From: Mesorhizobium sp. C432A
GTDB taxonomy: Bacteria > Pseudomonadota > Alphaproteobacteria > Rhizobiales > Rhizobiaceae
Length of the DNA: 64,000 nucleotides
Assembly (NCBI RefSeq): GCF_030323145.1
Contig: NZ_CP100470.1
Span: 1,364,001 to 1,428,000 of the forward strand
Direction: 5' to 3'
The translations under genes were made by a program, and so were the position numbers. Shown piece after piece: positions 36,566 through 44,445 of this stretch. Numbering within the stretch: the stretch's first letter is position 1; each line of letters opens with the position of its first letter. The notes below the pieces were generated by a model. It was not told the origin of the DNA and did no database searches. It saw nothing but the letters and a program-made list of their open reading frames with translations.

Positions 36566-37486
36566 ATGTCCCGTCTGTTGCCCGGAACGCGCGCGCTGAG
36601 GACTCTGGAAGCCGCCGCCCGCCACCTCAATTTCACCCGCGCTGCCGACGAGCTCGGGCTGACGCCGGCGGCGGTCAGCCACCAGATCAAGGAAATCGAG
36701 GATCAGCTCGGGCTGGTGCTGTTCACGCGAACCAGTCGTACCATCCGGTTGACCGAGGCCGGTACGGTGCTGTTCGAGGCCTCGATCGATGCGCTCGACA
36801 TGCTCAACCGGGCGGTCTCGCGGGCGCGCAAGCTGACGCGCGGCACGGCATTGCTGAAGGTAACGCTCGACGCGCAGTTCGCGTCAAAATGGCTGATGCG
36901 GCGTGTCGACGATTTTCGCAAACTTCAGCCCAGTATCGAGCTGAGATTCGACATCGGCTACGAAGTGCGCGATTTCGAACTCGACGACGTCGATGTCGGC
37001 ATCCGGTTCGGGGTCGGCAAGTATCCGGGGCTTCGCGCCCATCGCCTGTTCGACAACATCCTCATTCCGGTGTGCAGCCCGAGCCTGCTGACCTCCGGCC
37101 CGCCGCTGCGCGAACCGCGCGACCTCTTCAACCACACGCTTGCCCATATCGAATGGTCGCGCCAAGGCGTGACATGGCCGAACTGGCGCATGTGGATGGC
37201 GGCGGCCGGCATCAACGATTTCGACGACAGTCGGACTATCGTGTTTGGAACCTCTACCGATGCCGTGCAGGCGGCGCTCGACGGCAATGCCGTGGCGCTC
37301 GCCGAGTTCGCCATGGTGGCAAACGACCTTTCCCAGGGAAGGCTGGTGCAGCCCTTTGAACTCGGTCTGCGCGTGGGGCCGGAGTTCGGCTACTTCCTGG
37401 TCTATCCCGAGAGCACTGCCAACGATCCGCGCATCATCGCTTTCCGTGAATGGATCCTCGACGAAGTCGCCAGGACGCAGACCTGA
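36566..37486 (+). CDS. LysR-family regulator (GcvA-like)
   Basis: A 306-residue regulator. Helix-turn-helix: LEAARHLNFTRAADELGLTP continuing AAVSHQIKEIE. The effector domain has the GcvA-group features DVDVGIRFGVGKYPGLRAHR and VALAEFAMVANDL. ATG 36566 preferred over the GTG one codon before. Shares a 134-base divergent region with the DUF1127 gene. Confidence 0.93.
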   Translation: MSRLLPGTRALRTLEAAARHLNFTRAADELGLTPAAVSHQIKEIEDQLGLVLFTRTSRTIRLTEAGTVLFEASIDALDMLNRAVSRARKLTRGTALLKVTLDAQFASKWLMRRVDDFRKLQPSIELRFDIGYEVRDFELDDVDVGIRFGVGKYPGLRAHRLFDNILIPVCSPSLLTSGPPLREPRDLFNHTLAHIEWSRQGVTWPNWRMWMAAAGINDFDDSRTIVFGTSTDAVQAALDGNAVALAEFAMVANDLSQGRLVQPFELGLRVGPEFGYFLVYPESTANDPRIIAFREWILDEVARTQT

Positions 37487-37501
37487 CGACTTCAGCAGGC
37501 C

Positions 37502-37921
37502 TCAGCCGGCGACCGGCGCCCCGAACCAGCCGATCACCGCGCCGATGAGCAACAGCACGCCGAGCCAGTGGCCGCCGTCGATCAGGGTCAGGTCCCAGCC
37601 GAAATTCTCATAGCGATGGTTGGCCGTCAGCGTCGTGGCGACGAAACCCAGCCAGAGGACGAAGCCGAAGACCAGCCCTGCGACAAGGACCGGCTCGCCG
37701 CCGGTCATCGCGCCGACGACCAAGGCTAAGACCAGCGCCATGATCAGCTCGGCGATGAAGGAGATGATGAAGGGCAATATCGATTTCTTTGACGTTGACG
37801 GATCGATCCTGGCCGCCCTCATCCAAGGCTTGCTGAGGGCCGTGTACCAGACGGCGCCAAACAGCCACGCCGCGACGGCCGCGACAACCACCGCCAGCCA
37901 GTTCACCACTGAAAAATCCAT
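37502..37921 (-). CDS. DUF1761 membrane protein
   Basis: A 139-residue inner-membrane protein with four hydrophobic segments. The opening VNWLAVVVAAVAAWLFGAVW YTALSKPW-type motif and the GHWLGVLLLIGAVIG end fit DUF1761. Convergent with the LysR gene, 15 bases between stops. Function unknown. Confidence 0.85.
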   Translation of the reverse strand: MDFSVVNWLAVVVAAVAAWLFGAVWYTALSKPWMRAARIDPSTSKKSILPFIISFIAELIMALVLALVVGAMTGGEPVLVAGLVFGFVLWLGFVATTLTANHRYENFGWDLTLIDGGHWLGVLLLIGAVIGWFGAPVAG

Positions 37922-38026
37922 AAAGTCCTCCCCTCAAGCATGCAGCCCAAAGCCTGACGGTTCTGGGATAACGACATGCGTATTCTTCAAATCAATGCGC
38001 GATGGAACGCCTGTTCGGCAATGCCG

Positions 38027-38683
38027 TCAAGCGAAGCGCCACACCGTGGTGCGCTTGACCAGGGCGTCCTCCAGCGCCCGCGTCACCGCCACTTCGTAGA
38101 CTGCGAGCGGCTCCAGTCCCGCCTTCGGCATGTAGGAGCGGCCCGGATCGCCGACGAGGATGTCAGCGCCGCGCGCCTTCAGTGTCGAAAACCACGGCAT
38201 CAGCGTGTCGGCGAAGGATTTGTCGTAGAAGACGTCGCCGGCCAGCACCACGTCCCAGCCGGCGTCGGTGCCGATGCAGTCCGTGCCGCAAAAGTCGATG
38301 GCAACGCCATTGGCCTCTGCGTTGAGGCGGATCGCCGTTTCGCAGAACGGGTCGATGTCGGCGGCGATCACGTGCGCCGCACCCGCCTTGGCGGCGGCGA
38401 TGGCGACAAGGCCGGAGCCGGAGGCGAAGTCGAGCACGCGTTTGCCCCGCACATCCGACGGATTGTCCAGCACGTAACGGGCAAGGCCCTGACCGCCGGC
38501 CCAGGCAAAGGCCCAGAACGGCGGCGGCAGGCCGATTTCAATCAGCTCGTTCTCCGTGCGCTGCCAGAGGTCATGCGCTTCGTCGGCAAGATTGAGGACA
38601 ATCTCCGGCACATGCGGCGGCGACATAAGCGCCGTGTTGTCGAGAATGAACTTTTTCGCGCTGTTCGGCGTGAGGACCGTCAC
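38027..38683 (-). CDS. Class I SAM-dependent methyltransferase (ETFB/PrmA-like)
   Basis: A 218-residue protein starting with GTG at 38683, which overlaps the EVE gene stop as GTGA. FWAFAWAGGQGLARYVLDNP, then the SAM motif VLDFASGSGLVAIAAAKAGA, and DVVLAGDVFYDKS. The FWAFAWAGGQ segment is typical of lysine methyltransferases of the ETF-beta type, so a protein substrate is likely. Third gene of the yciI-EVE-methyltransferase run. Confidence 0.88.
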   Translation of the reverse strand: MTVLTPNSAKKFILDNTALMSPPHVPEIVLNLADEAHDLWQRTENELIEIGLPPPFWAFAWAGGQGLARYVLDNPSDVRGKRVLDFASGSGLVAIAAAKAGAAHVIAADIDPFCETAIRLNAEANGVAIDFCGTDCIGTDAGWDVVLAGDVFYDKSFADTLMPWFSTLKARGADILVGDPGRSYMPKAGLEPLAVYEVAVTRALEDALVKRTTVWRFA

Positions 38684-39105
38684 GGAGCCGGCGTCAGGCC
38701 GCCCATGCGGCAGACTTCCTTCCATTCGGCCGGCGTCACCGGCTGTACGGAAAGCCGTCCAAGCCGCACCAGCGCCATCTCGGCAAGCTTCGGATTGGCC
38801 TTGACCTGCTCCAGCGTCGGCGGGTTCGGCACGTCCTTGAAGGCGCGGATGTCGACGCATTCCCAGCGCGGATCGTCGGTGGTGGTATCCTGATGGGCAA
38901 GCGCGCAGACCTCGGCAATGCCGACGACGTTCAGCCCCTCATTGGAGTGATAGAAGAAGCCGAGATCGCCGATCTGCATCGCCTTCATGTTGTTGCGCGC
39001 TGCATAGTTGCGCACGCCGTCCCACTGCGTGCCGGCCTTGCCCTTGGCCTTCAGCGCCTCGAAGGAGAAGACCGAAGGTTCGGATTTGAACAGCCAGTAG
39101 TTCAT
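38680..39105 (-). CDS. EVE domain protein
   Basis: A 141-residue single EVE (PUA-like) domain: MNYWLFKSEPSVFSFEALKA, the pocket GTQWDGVRNYAARNNMKAM, and DLGFFYHSNEG. EVE domains read modified bases in DNA or RNA. In related genomes it lies with yciI next to gpsA-tsaD, as here before the island. Confidence 0.94.
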   Translation of the reverse strand: MNYWLFKSEPSVFSFEALKAKGKAGTQWDGVRNYAARNNMKAMQIGDLGFFYHSNEGLNVVGIAEVCALAHQDTTTDDPRWECVDIRAFKDVPNPPTLEQVKANPKLAEMALVRLGRLSVQPVTPAEWKEVCRMGGLTPAP

Positions 39106-39123
39106 GTCTTTGCTCCAACTACT

Positions 39124-39180
39124 ATTTTTTGCGCAATTCCGGACGGAAAACCGTTACACACTTTTCCTGGGATCGCTCTA
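39124..39180. repeat. Palindromic repeat, family B copy 1
   Basis: TTTTTTGCGCAATTCCGGAC ... ACACTTTTCCTGGGATCGCTC: outer arms pair (GCGCAATTCC with its near complement) and the CGGAAAACCGTTACACACTTTTCC centre folds back. A second, longer copy is at 43253-43387. Fills the gap between EVE and YciI genes. Confidence 0.75.
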
Positions 39181-39193
39181 GGCGCCGCCGGAA

Positions 39194-39490
39194 CTAACTA
39201 GCCGCCGGCTTGTTGAAGGTCCAGTTCCACTGGCGGATTTCGACACTTTCGAACAGCCCGGCCTTGGCATAGGGGTCGGCAGCCGACAGCGCCTGCGCAC
39301 CGGCGAGATCCGGCGCCTCGACCACGGCGAGGGTGCCGTTCGGCTTGCCGTCGGCATCGAGGAACGGACCGGCAAAGGCCAGTGTCCTGTCGGCGTTCAG
39401 GCCCTCGAGAAAGGCGACGTGGGCGGGTCGCGTGTCGACGCGCACCTGCAGGCTGCCGGGCTTGTCCTTGCAAATCAACGCAAACAGCAT
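39194..39490 (-). CDS. YciI family protein
   Basis: A 98-residue ferredoxin-like protein: MLFALICKDKPGSLQVRVDT, the conserved HVAFLEGL and GPFLDADGKPNGTLAVVEAP, and DPYAKAGLFESVEIRQW. The family shares a conserved His and Asp, and a few members act as small hydrolases or dehalogenases; this one's substrate is unknown. Confidence 0.93.
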   Translation of the reverse strand: MLFALICKDKPGSLQVRVDTRPAHVAFLEGLNADRTLAFAGPFLDADGKPNGTLAVVEAPDLAGAQALSAADPYAKAGLFESVEIRQWNWTFNKPAAS

Positions 39491-39875
39491 GCTTTCGAAA
39501 CTCCGGGTTGGGATTGCGACTAAAGTTCGCCTTGAACTGCCGAAACCGCGTTTTTGCTTTTATGGTGCCTTCGGGTCAATGCCAAATGATCTGTCGCGAT
39601 GGATCTCCGCCCCGCTCAAGGCCAAGGCATTGAAATGATGGAACCACATGAGTTTGATGAAAGTCACAGACGATATCGCTTCGCCCGAAAGAGCAGACAC
39701 AGGCAACAGCGCTGCATTGCGAAAAAAGAGCGCCTGGCCTTTGCGATTGCTGCTTATAAAGACGCCACTGGATATTTCGTAAGTCAAAGATAATCAATTT
39801 TCGATATGATACGCTCCCAGCGGGTCAGTTGTGGGGATGGGCTGGTTCTTCCAGAACGCCTGAATAGAGGACGCA
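39491..39875. other. Intergenic, left edge of the glycan island
   Basis: Visibly AT-richer than its surroundings. Open frames here (for example 39599-39793 plus) lack ribosome binding sites and family features. No repeat, tRNA or att-like site was recognised, but the island junction must lie in or near this stretch. Confidence 0.5.
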
Positions 39876-41105
39876 ATGGAGAGCATCGCGGGGGACACGA
39901 CAGTCAGGATCGACGACGCCACGCCTGCTTTCACGGTCAGCATGGAGACCGAGCGCGTTCTCGTCTCTGCAATTATTCCTTGCCTGAACGAAGAATTGAC
40001 GATTGGCATTTGCATTCGCAAAGCCTTCGATGCCTTCTTGAGGCGCGGCGTCAAGGGGGAAGTCGTCGTCGGCGATAATGGCTCCACGGACAGGTCGGTG
40101 GAGATTGCGCAACAGTTGGGAGCGCGGGTCGTCCATCAGCCGGTAAAGGGCTATGGCGCGGCAATCAGCGCTGCAGTTGAAGCGGCCGAGGGCAAATATC
40201 TCATCATGGCCGATGCCGATGATTCCTACGACTGGAGCCAATTGGGCGATTTCATCGATGCGTTGGAATTGGGTGCGGACTTTGTCATGGGCAATCGGTT
40301 CGCCGGCGGTATCGAGCCGGGCGCCATGCCGCTACTGCATCGCTACCTGGGCAATCCCGTCCTGTCCACCATCGCTCGCTGGCTGCACAAATCTCCGATC
40401 CGCGACTTCCATTGCGGCATGCGCGGCTTCACTCGAGAGGCATTTCAGAAAATCGGCGCACGCTCGCCGGGAATGGAATTCGCCTCGGAAATGATCATCA
40501 ATGCGCATCGCGCTGGGCTCACCATTCGTGAAGTGCCGATCAAGCTCTACCCCGACAAGCGAAACCGCGCCCCGCATCTGCGTTCCTTCCGCGACGGTTG
40601 GCGCCATTTGCGGCTCATTATTGCTCACGCGCCGGACACCATGTATCTCGTGCCTGGGCTGACCTTGCTGATCACTGGCATTGCCGGCCTTGCAGTTCTC
40701 GCTGCCGGACCTGTTCGCATCGGTGGATGGTACTTCGGAATTCACTTCGTCGCGCTCTCGGCTATGGCGACGTTGATTGGCCTTTCAGCGATCCTGTTCG
40801 GTATGCTGGCAAAGGTGGCAATCGCCATCTACCATCCGGTCTACAGCGGTCGAATTGTGTCATGGCTGACGCGCGGTCGCCCTTTGGAATGGCTGGTTTT
40901 TTCCGGTGGCGTACTCGCGGCAGCTGGCTTCGCGGCGGACGTGGCACTGGCGCTACATTGGATTTTTGTCGGTGGCCCCATGGAGCAATCAGTGCATCTG
41001 ACCTTTGTGGTCACCACTATCTGCGTGGCCGGCATGTCCATGGTGCTATCTGGCTTCGTGCTCAAGTTGCTGCTTGATACATTGAGCGCCAGACATGAGT
41101 TCTAA
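39876..41105 (+). CDS. GT2 glycosyltransferase, polyprenyl-phosphate type, with membrane tail
   Basis: A 409-residue protein. The GT-A domain (residues 28-250) has VSAIIPCLNEELTIGICIRK, VVVGDNGSTDRSVEIAQQL, the metal site MADADDSYDW and FVMGNRFAGG. Four hydrophobic segments follow. This layout is that of DPM1/GtrB-like enzymes that charge undecaprenyl phosphate with a sugar for transfer on the outer face. A GtrA-type flippase candidate is encoded two genes downstream. Confidence 0.9.
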   Translation: MESIAGDTTVRIDDATPAFTVSMETERVLVSAIIPCLNEELTIGICIRKAFDAFLRRGVKGEVVVGDNGSTDRSVEIAQQLGARVVHQPVKGYGAAISAAVEAAEGKYLIMADADDSYDWSQLGDFIDALELGADFVMGNRFAGGIEPGAMPLLHRYLGNPVLSTIARWLHKSPIRDFHCGMRGFTREAFQKIGARSPGMEFASEMIINAHRAGLTIREVPIKLYPDKRNRAPHLRSFRDGWRHLRLIIAHAPDTMYLVPGLTLLITGIAGLAVLAAGPVRIGGWYFGIHFVALSAMATLIGLSAILFGMLAKVAIAIYHPVYSGRIVSWLTRGRPLEWLVFSGGVLAAAGFAADVALALHWIFVGGPMEQSVHLTFVVTTICVAGMSMVLSGFVLKLLLDTLSARHEF

Positions 41106-42099
41106 CCCTTCAGCAGCCTCGCGAGCGGAAATTCAAGCCGTAAGCCGCGCAGCCGAAAAGCCTTTTCTGTCGGTCGTCATGCCTGTCCATGACGGGGCGG
41201 CATGGATTGGAGCGACACTTGATTCACTTGCTGCGGAGCTGACTGGCGACCTGCAGATAATCATTATCGACAGCAGCCCGACGAACGCCACAGCTGCCAT
41301 TGTCGAGCGATTCCTCTACCGGCCGGCGTTCCGGCTGCTTCGGCGAAAAGATCTCGGGCCTTGGCAGTCGAAGACCAACCTGGGCGTTGAGCTAGCCGCC
41401 GCCGATTATGTCTGCATACTCCACCAAGACGACCTGTGGTTGCCCGGGCGCATTGAGGCCGCTCGACGCTGGCTCGCGGACGCACCCGAAGCAGCGCTTC
41501 ATTTAGCCCCGACTGCGATCGTTGACCGCCACGGCCGGCGAATGGGATGCTGGAACTGTCCCTTGCCAACCGAAAAGGTGCTCGAATCTGAATTCTTGCT
41601 GGAACGGCTTCTCGTACAGAATTTCGTGTCTGTGCCTGCTCCGATTTTTCGTCGGAGTGCTTGGCTGGCATGCGGGGGCATGGATGAGATGCTTTGGTAT
41701 ACGGCGGATTGGGATATGTGGGCGAAGCTCGCTGTTGCCGGATCTGTCGTTTATCACAAAGAGATAACCACAGCCTTCCGGGTTCATGGCGATTCGCTGA
41801 CCGTAACCGGATCGCGCGATGCGAACGAATTCCGTTCGCAAATGCAGACTGTCCTAGAGCGCCATCTGTACCGGCTTTCGGCGCGCAGCCGACGCCAGAT
41901 TGAATCTGCTGCTCGGGCATCGATCAGCGTCAATGTGTCGCTGGCGGCTGCGTCGGGCGGCGACTTGAAGGCCTTGGTTCGAGCGGCTCGCACCATGCTG
42001 TCGCTCGGGCCGACGGGATTAAGGCGCTACTTGCGCGATTCGCGATTGCTGGAGCGCGTCATGTGCCGGCTTCGCGCGAAACTGACAGGAGCGTTCTGA
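41095..42099 (+). CDS. GT2 family glycosyltransferase
   Basis: A 334-residue soluble GT-A enzyme: PFLSVVMPVHDGAAWIGATL, the nucleotide site IIIDSSPTNATAAIVERF, the metal site YVCILHQDDLWLPG (D-D variant of DxD), and late WDMWAKLAVAGSVVYHKEIT. Overlaps the previous gene by 11 bases. Acceptor unknown; likely builds a surface glycan. Confidence 0.88.
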   Translation: MSSNPSAASRAEIQAVSRAAEKPFLSVVMPVHDGAAWIGATLDSLAAELTGDLQIIIIDSSPTNATAAIVERFLYRPAFRLLRRKDLGPWQSKTNLGVELAAADYVCILHQDDLWLPGRIEAARRWLADAPEAALHLAPTAIVDRHGRRMGCWNCPLPTEKVLESEFLLERLLVQNFVSVPAPIFRRSAWLACGGMDEMLWYTADWDMWAKLAVAGSVVYHKEITTAFRVHGDSLTVTGSRDANEFRSQMQTVLERHLYRLSARSRRQIESAARASISVNVSLAAASGGDLKALVRAARTMLSLGPTGLRRYLRDSRLLERVMCRLRAKLTGAF

Positions 42100-42103
42100 G
42101 GCA

Positions 42104-42604
42104 ATGTTCAGCTCTGCCAGGATCGCCGACGACCAAGTGGACAAGAGCAACCATGCCGGAGCTCACGAAAGACCGCTTTTGGAACGTGGATGGCGGTACA
42201 CTGTGGTGGGAGCGATATGCGCAATTGCGCACAATGCCATCATGATTGCGGTTGATCAGCTGAGTGGGCATTACCTGCTGGGCATCATGATTTCATTCCT
42301 GGCTGTGATGCCTACGGGATACGCTCTGCACAGCTGGTTCACCTTCGGCAAGCCACTTCGCTTGAAAGCGTTTGCGCGTTTTGCGGCAGGTGTGGCTGCG
42401 GCCTATCCGATCTCGGTAGCCATGATGGTGCTTCTCTGTTCATGCCTCGGCCTTGGCGTTGCGATTGCGTCTCCGATCGCCACAGTTGCGTTGCTCATCT
42501 GGAACGTTGTCGTTGCGCATTTTGCTATCTTGTCACGGTTCAATCTAAAGCCCATCACCTTGCCGGCGACATCCTCTCGCTCAACCACGGGAAACGAGGA
42601 ATGA
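42104..42604 (+). CDS. GtrA-like membrane protein
   Basis: A 166-residue protein with four membrane segments: RYTVVGAICAIAHNAIMIAV, GIMISFLAVMPTGYALHSWF with TFGKPLRLKAFARF, and two more. The F-x-x-V-G and W-F-T-F motifs are those of GtrA/DPMS21 proteins, thought to flip polyprenyl-linked sugars. Its TGA overlaps the next ATG as ATGA. Confidence 0.88.
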   Translation: MFSSARIADDQVDKSNHAGAHERPLLERGWRYTVVGAICAIAHNAIMIAVDQLSGHYLLGIMISFLAVMPTGYALHSWFTFGKPLRLKAFARFAAGVAAAYPISVAMMVLLCSCLGLGVAIASPIATVALLIWNVVVAHFAILSRFNLKPITLPATSSRSTTGNEE

Positions 42605-43230
42605 GAATGTTGCCGCCAGGACAGATCATGCGCAGGGCTCTTGGCCGTCATTTCAAGCCGGTCGGAGACATCTACCGGCGTGTTTTCGTCAATCTCAATG
42701 TAATTGCGGATTTTCTCGATCGCGAATTGCCGAACGGCGCGAGGGTTTTGGATATCGGCGGCGGGGATGGAGCGCTCGTCGACCGGTTGCTTGATCGGCG
42801 CCCCGACCTAACGGTTACGATGTGCGATCTCGCACCTTCAATCGGTGCCTTTCTAAGCAACGCAAATCGGGCGAAGGTCGAACTTCTGCCCGCCACGGAC
42901 CTTTCCAGCGTGCAGGGATCTTTTGATGTTGTGACGATTTCCGACGTCATTCATCATGTGCCGGTCGATGGGCGCGACGCATTCTTCAAATCGCTGGCCG
43001 ACAGTTGCGAACGCTGGGCCTGCCGGAAGATCATCTTGAAGGACATCGAGCCTGGTGGAATACGCGCCACCTTGTCGCTTCTTGCGGACCGGCACATTAC
43101 CGGAGACAAGCATGTCGTGCTATTTTCACGCTCGGACTTCACGGCCATGGCAAGACGGCATTTCCCCACAGCAAAAAGAGCATCGGCGTTACCGGACCGG
43201 CCGAATTATTGTGAACTGCTCAGCTGGTAG
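42601..43230 (+). CDS. Class I SAM-dependent methyltransferase
   Basis: A 209-residue protein from the coupled ATG at 42601: SAM motif ARVLDIGGGDGALVDRLLDR, acidic LTVTMCDLAPS, and SFDVVTISDVIHHVPVDGRD. Part of the glycan gene set, so methylation of a sugar or lipid carrier is possible. The longer upstream open frame is inside gtrA and not used. Confidence 0.85.
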   Translation: MRMLPPGQIMRRALGRHFKPVGDIYRRVFVNLNVIADFLDRELPNGARVLDIGGGDGALVDRLLDRRPDLTVTMCDLAPSIGAFLSNANRAKVELLPATDLSSVQGSFDVVTISDVIHHVPVDGRDAFFKSLADSCERWACRKIILKDIEPGGIRATLSLLADRHITGDKHVVLFSRSDFTAMARRHFPTAKRASALPDRPNYCELLSW

Positions 43231-43252
43231 CAGATGGGTAGATCCTGGCGGG

Positions 43253-43387
43253 TCGCTAGAACGTTTCACCGTTTCACGGAAACGGCGAACCGCTCTATCT
43301 CTTTGTTTTTGCGCAATTCCCAAGGGAAAGCGCTACGCGCTTTTCCTGGGAAAACCGATCACACTTTCCTGGAATTGCTCTTGGCAA
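43253..43387. repeat. Composite palindromic repeat, family B copy 2
   Basis: Two units. The first, GTTTCACCGTTTCACGGAAA with CGGCGAACCGC, is self-complementary. The second starts TTTTTGCGCAATTCCCAAGG, has the inner hairpin GGAAAGCGC-TAC-GCGCTTTTCC, and ends ACACTTTCCTGGAATTGCTC. The second unit is related to 39124-39180. Between two convergent methyltransferase genes. Confidence 0.78.
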
Positions 43388-43408
43388 TAAGCGCTGGTCA
43401 GCGACACG

Positions 43409-44257
43409 CTATTTGGTCGCGATGGTGCCGAGCATGCTGGCGATCCGGTGACTCTCCGGGCGATCGACCAGAAATTTGTCGATAAACTTCAACGGGAATG
43501 TCAGCGTCAGGATCGCGGCTTTCGCTACCATGTAGCGGGTTCGGTTCTCTCGACCGACAACGACGCCGATGTATTCGGACAGGATGTTGACGATCGCGCT
43601 TGTCGGCCCTTGATGCGTCTGGACCTCTACCCTTGCGAACCGCTGGAGAAGCTGCTCGATCCCGTCCTTTGTGAAGTTGCAGTAGTGGGCGGGATAGCCG
43701 TGATAGGGGAACAGGAAAGGGTTGATGCAGAGCAGCTTCCCACCCGGCTTCAGGACACGGAACACTTCATCGACGACCGCTACCGGATTGGGAACATGCT
43801 CGATCACGCTGTCCAGAATGACGACGTCGACGGAATCGCTCGCAAGCGGCGTGTGCTCGATATTCGCGACCAGATCGACGTTCGGGGTGGGGAACAGGTC
43901 AATGTTGAGAACATCGGGGCGGACGCGCCGTGCGCCGGAGCCGAACTCAACGATCATTGAGTCCTGAGGTATCGAGGCAAGAAACGAATTCAGCGTGTCG
44001 TGCGGCGAATATTCGCTGGTGATGACCTGCTTGAGCGAATTGTAGAGACGGGCGCGCGTACTGGTACCGGCATACGCCTCTTCATGGAAGCTCGCGTCGA
44101 AGCCCTCCCTCACCGGCGACTCGACAAAGAACGGAATGCCTTTGTGCACGGGATAGGGGGCAGGGCAAGATTCGCAGGTCAGGGCAACCGGGCTTGTGCC
44201 AAGCCTGGAATAGCAGACTGGGCAGACGAGGCCCGATGCCATCTTGGGTTGTAGCAC
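43409..44257 (-). CDS. Methyltransferase with N-terminal zinc ribbon
   Basis: About 282 residues. An N-terminal Trm112-like ribbon (VCPVCYSRLG ... CESCPAPYPV, four Cys) with IPFFVESP, then a class I SAM domain: DSMIVEFGSGARRVRPDVLN, VDVVILDSVIEHVPNPVAVV, EVFRVLKPGGKLLCINPFLF. GTG at 44257 is preceded by AAAGGA; TTG 44272 and the ATG ten codons later are alternatives. Only gene of the island on the minus strand before gpsA. Confidence 0.83.
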   Translation of the reverse strand: MLQPKMASGLVCPVCYSRLGTSPVALTCESCPAPYPVHKGIPFFVESPVREGFDASFHEEAYAGTSTRARLYNSLKQVITSEYSPHDTLNSFLASIPQDSMIVEFGSGARRVRPDVLNIDLFPTPNVDLVANIEHTPLASDSVDVVILDSVIEHVPNPVAVVDEVFRVLKPGGKLLCINPFLFPYHGYPAHYCNFTKDGIEQLLQRFARVEVQTHQGPTSAIVNILSEYIGVVVGRENRTRYMVAKAAILTLTFPLKFIDKFLVDRPESHRIASMLGTIATK

Positions 44258-44445
44258 GCGATGTCCTTTCAAGCCTCCGCATTGTCGCAGAAGGCTGGCT
44301 GCCGTGTTTGAACATAACCCTTCTTAACAAGCAAAAGGCTAACAGCGGCTAAAGTCCGCTGCGTATAGACAGGCTGGAGCGGAGCGCTGCAAGAATCCGA
44401 AGCGCGACGGCTTCAGTTCCGCACAGTCTCGGAAAATTAACCGCG

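Noticed and set aside
39599..39793. Small plus-strand open frame at the left edge of the glycan island
   Set aside because: No ribosome binding site, no domain, and overlapping open frames on the other strand; not enough to call a gene.
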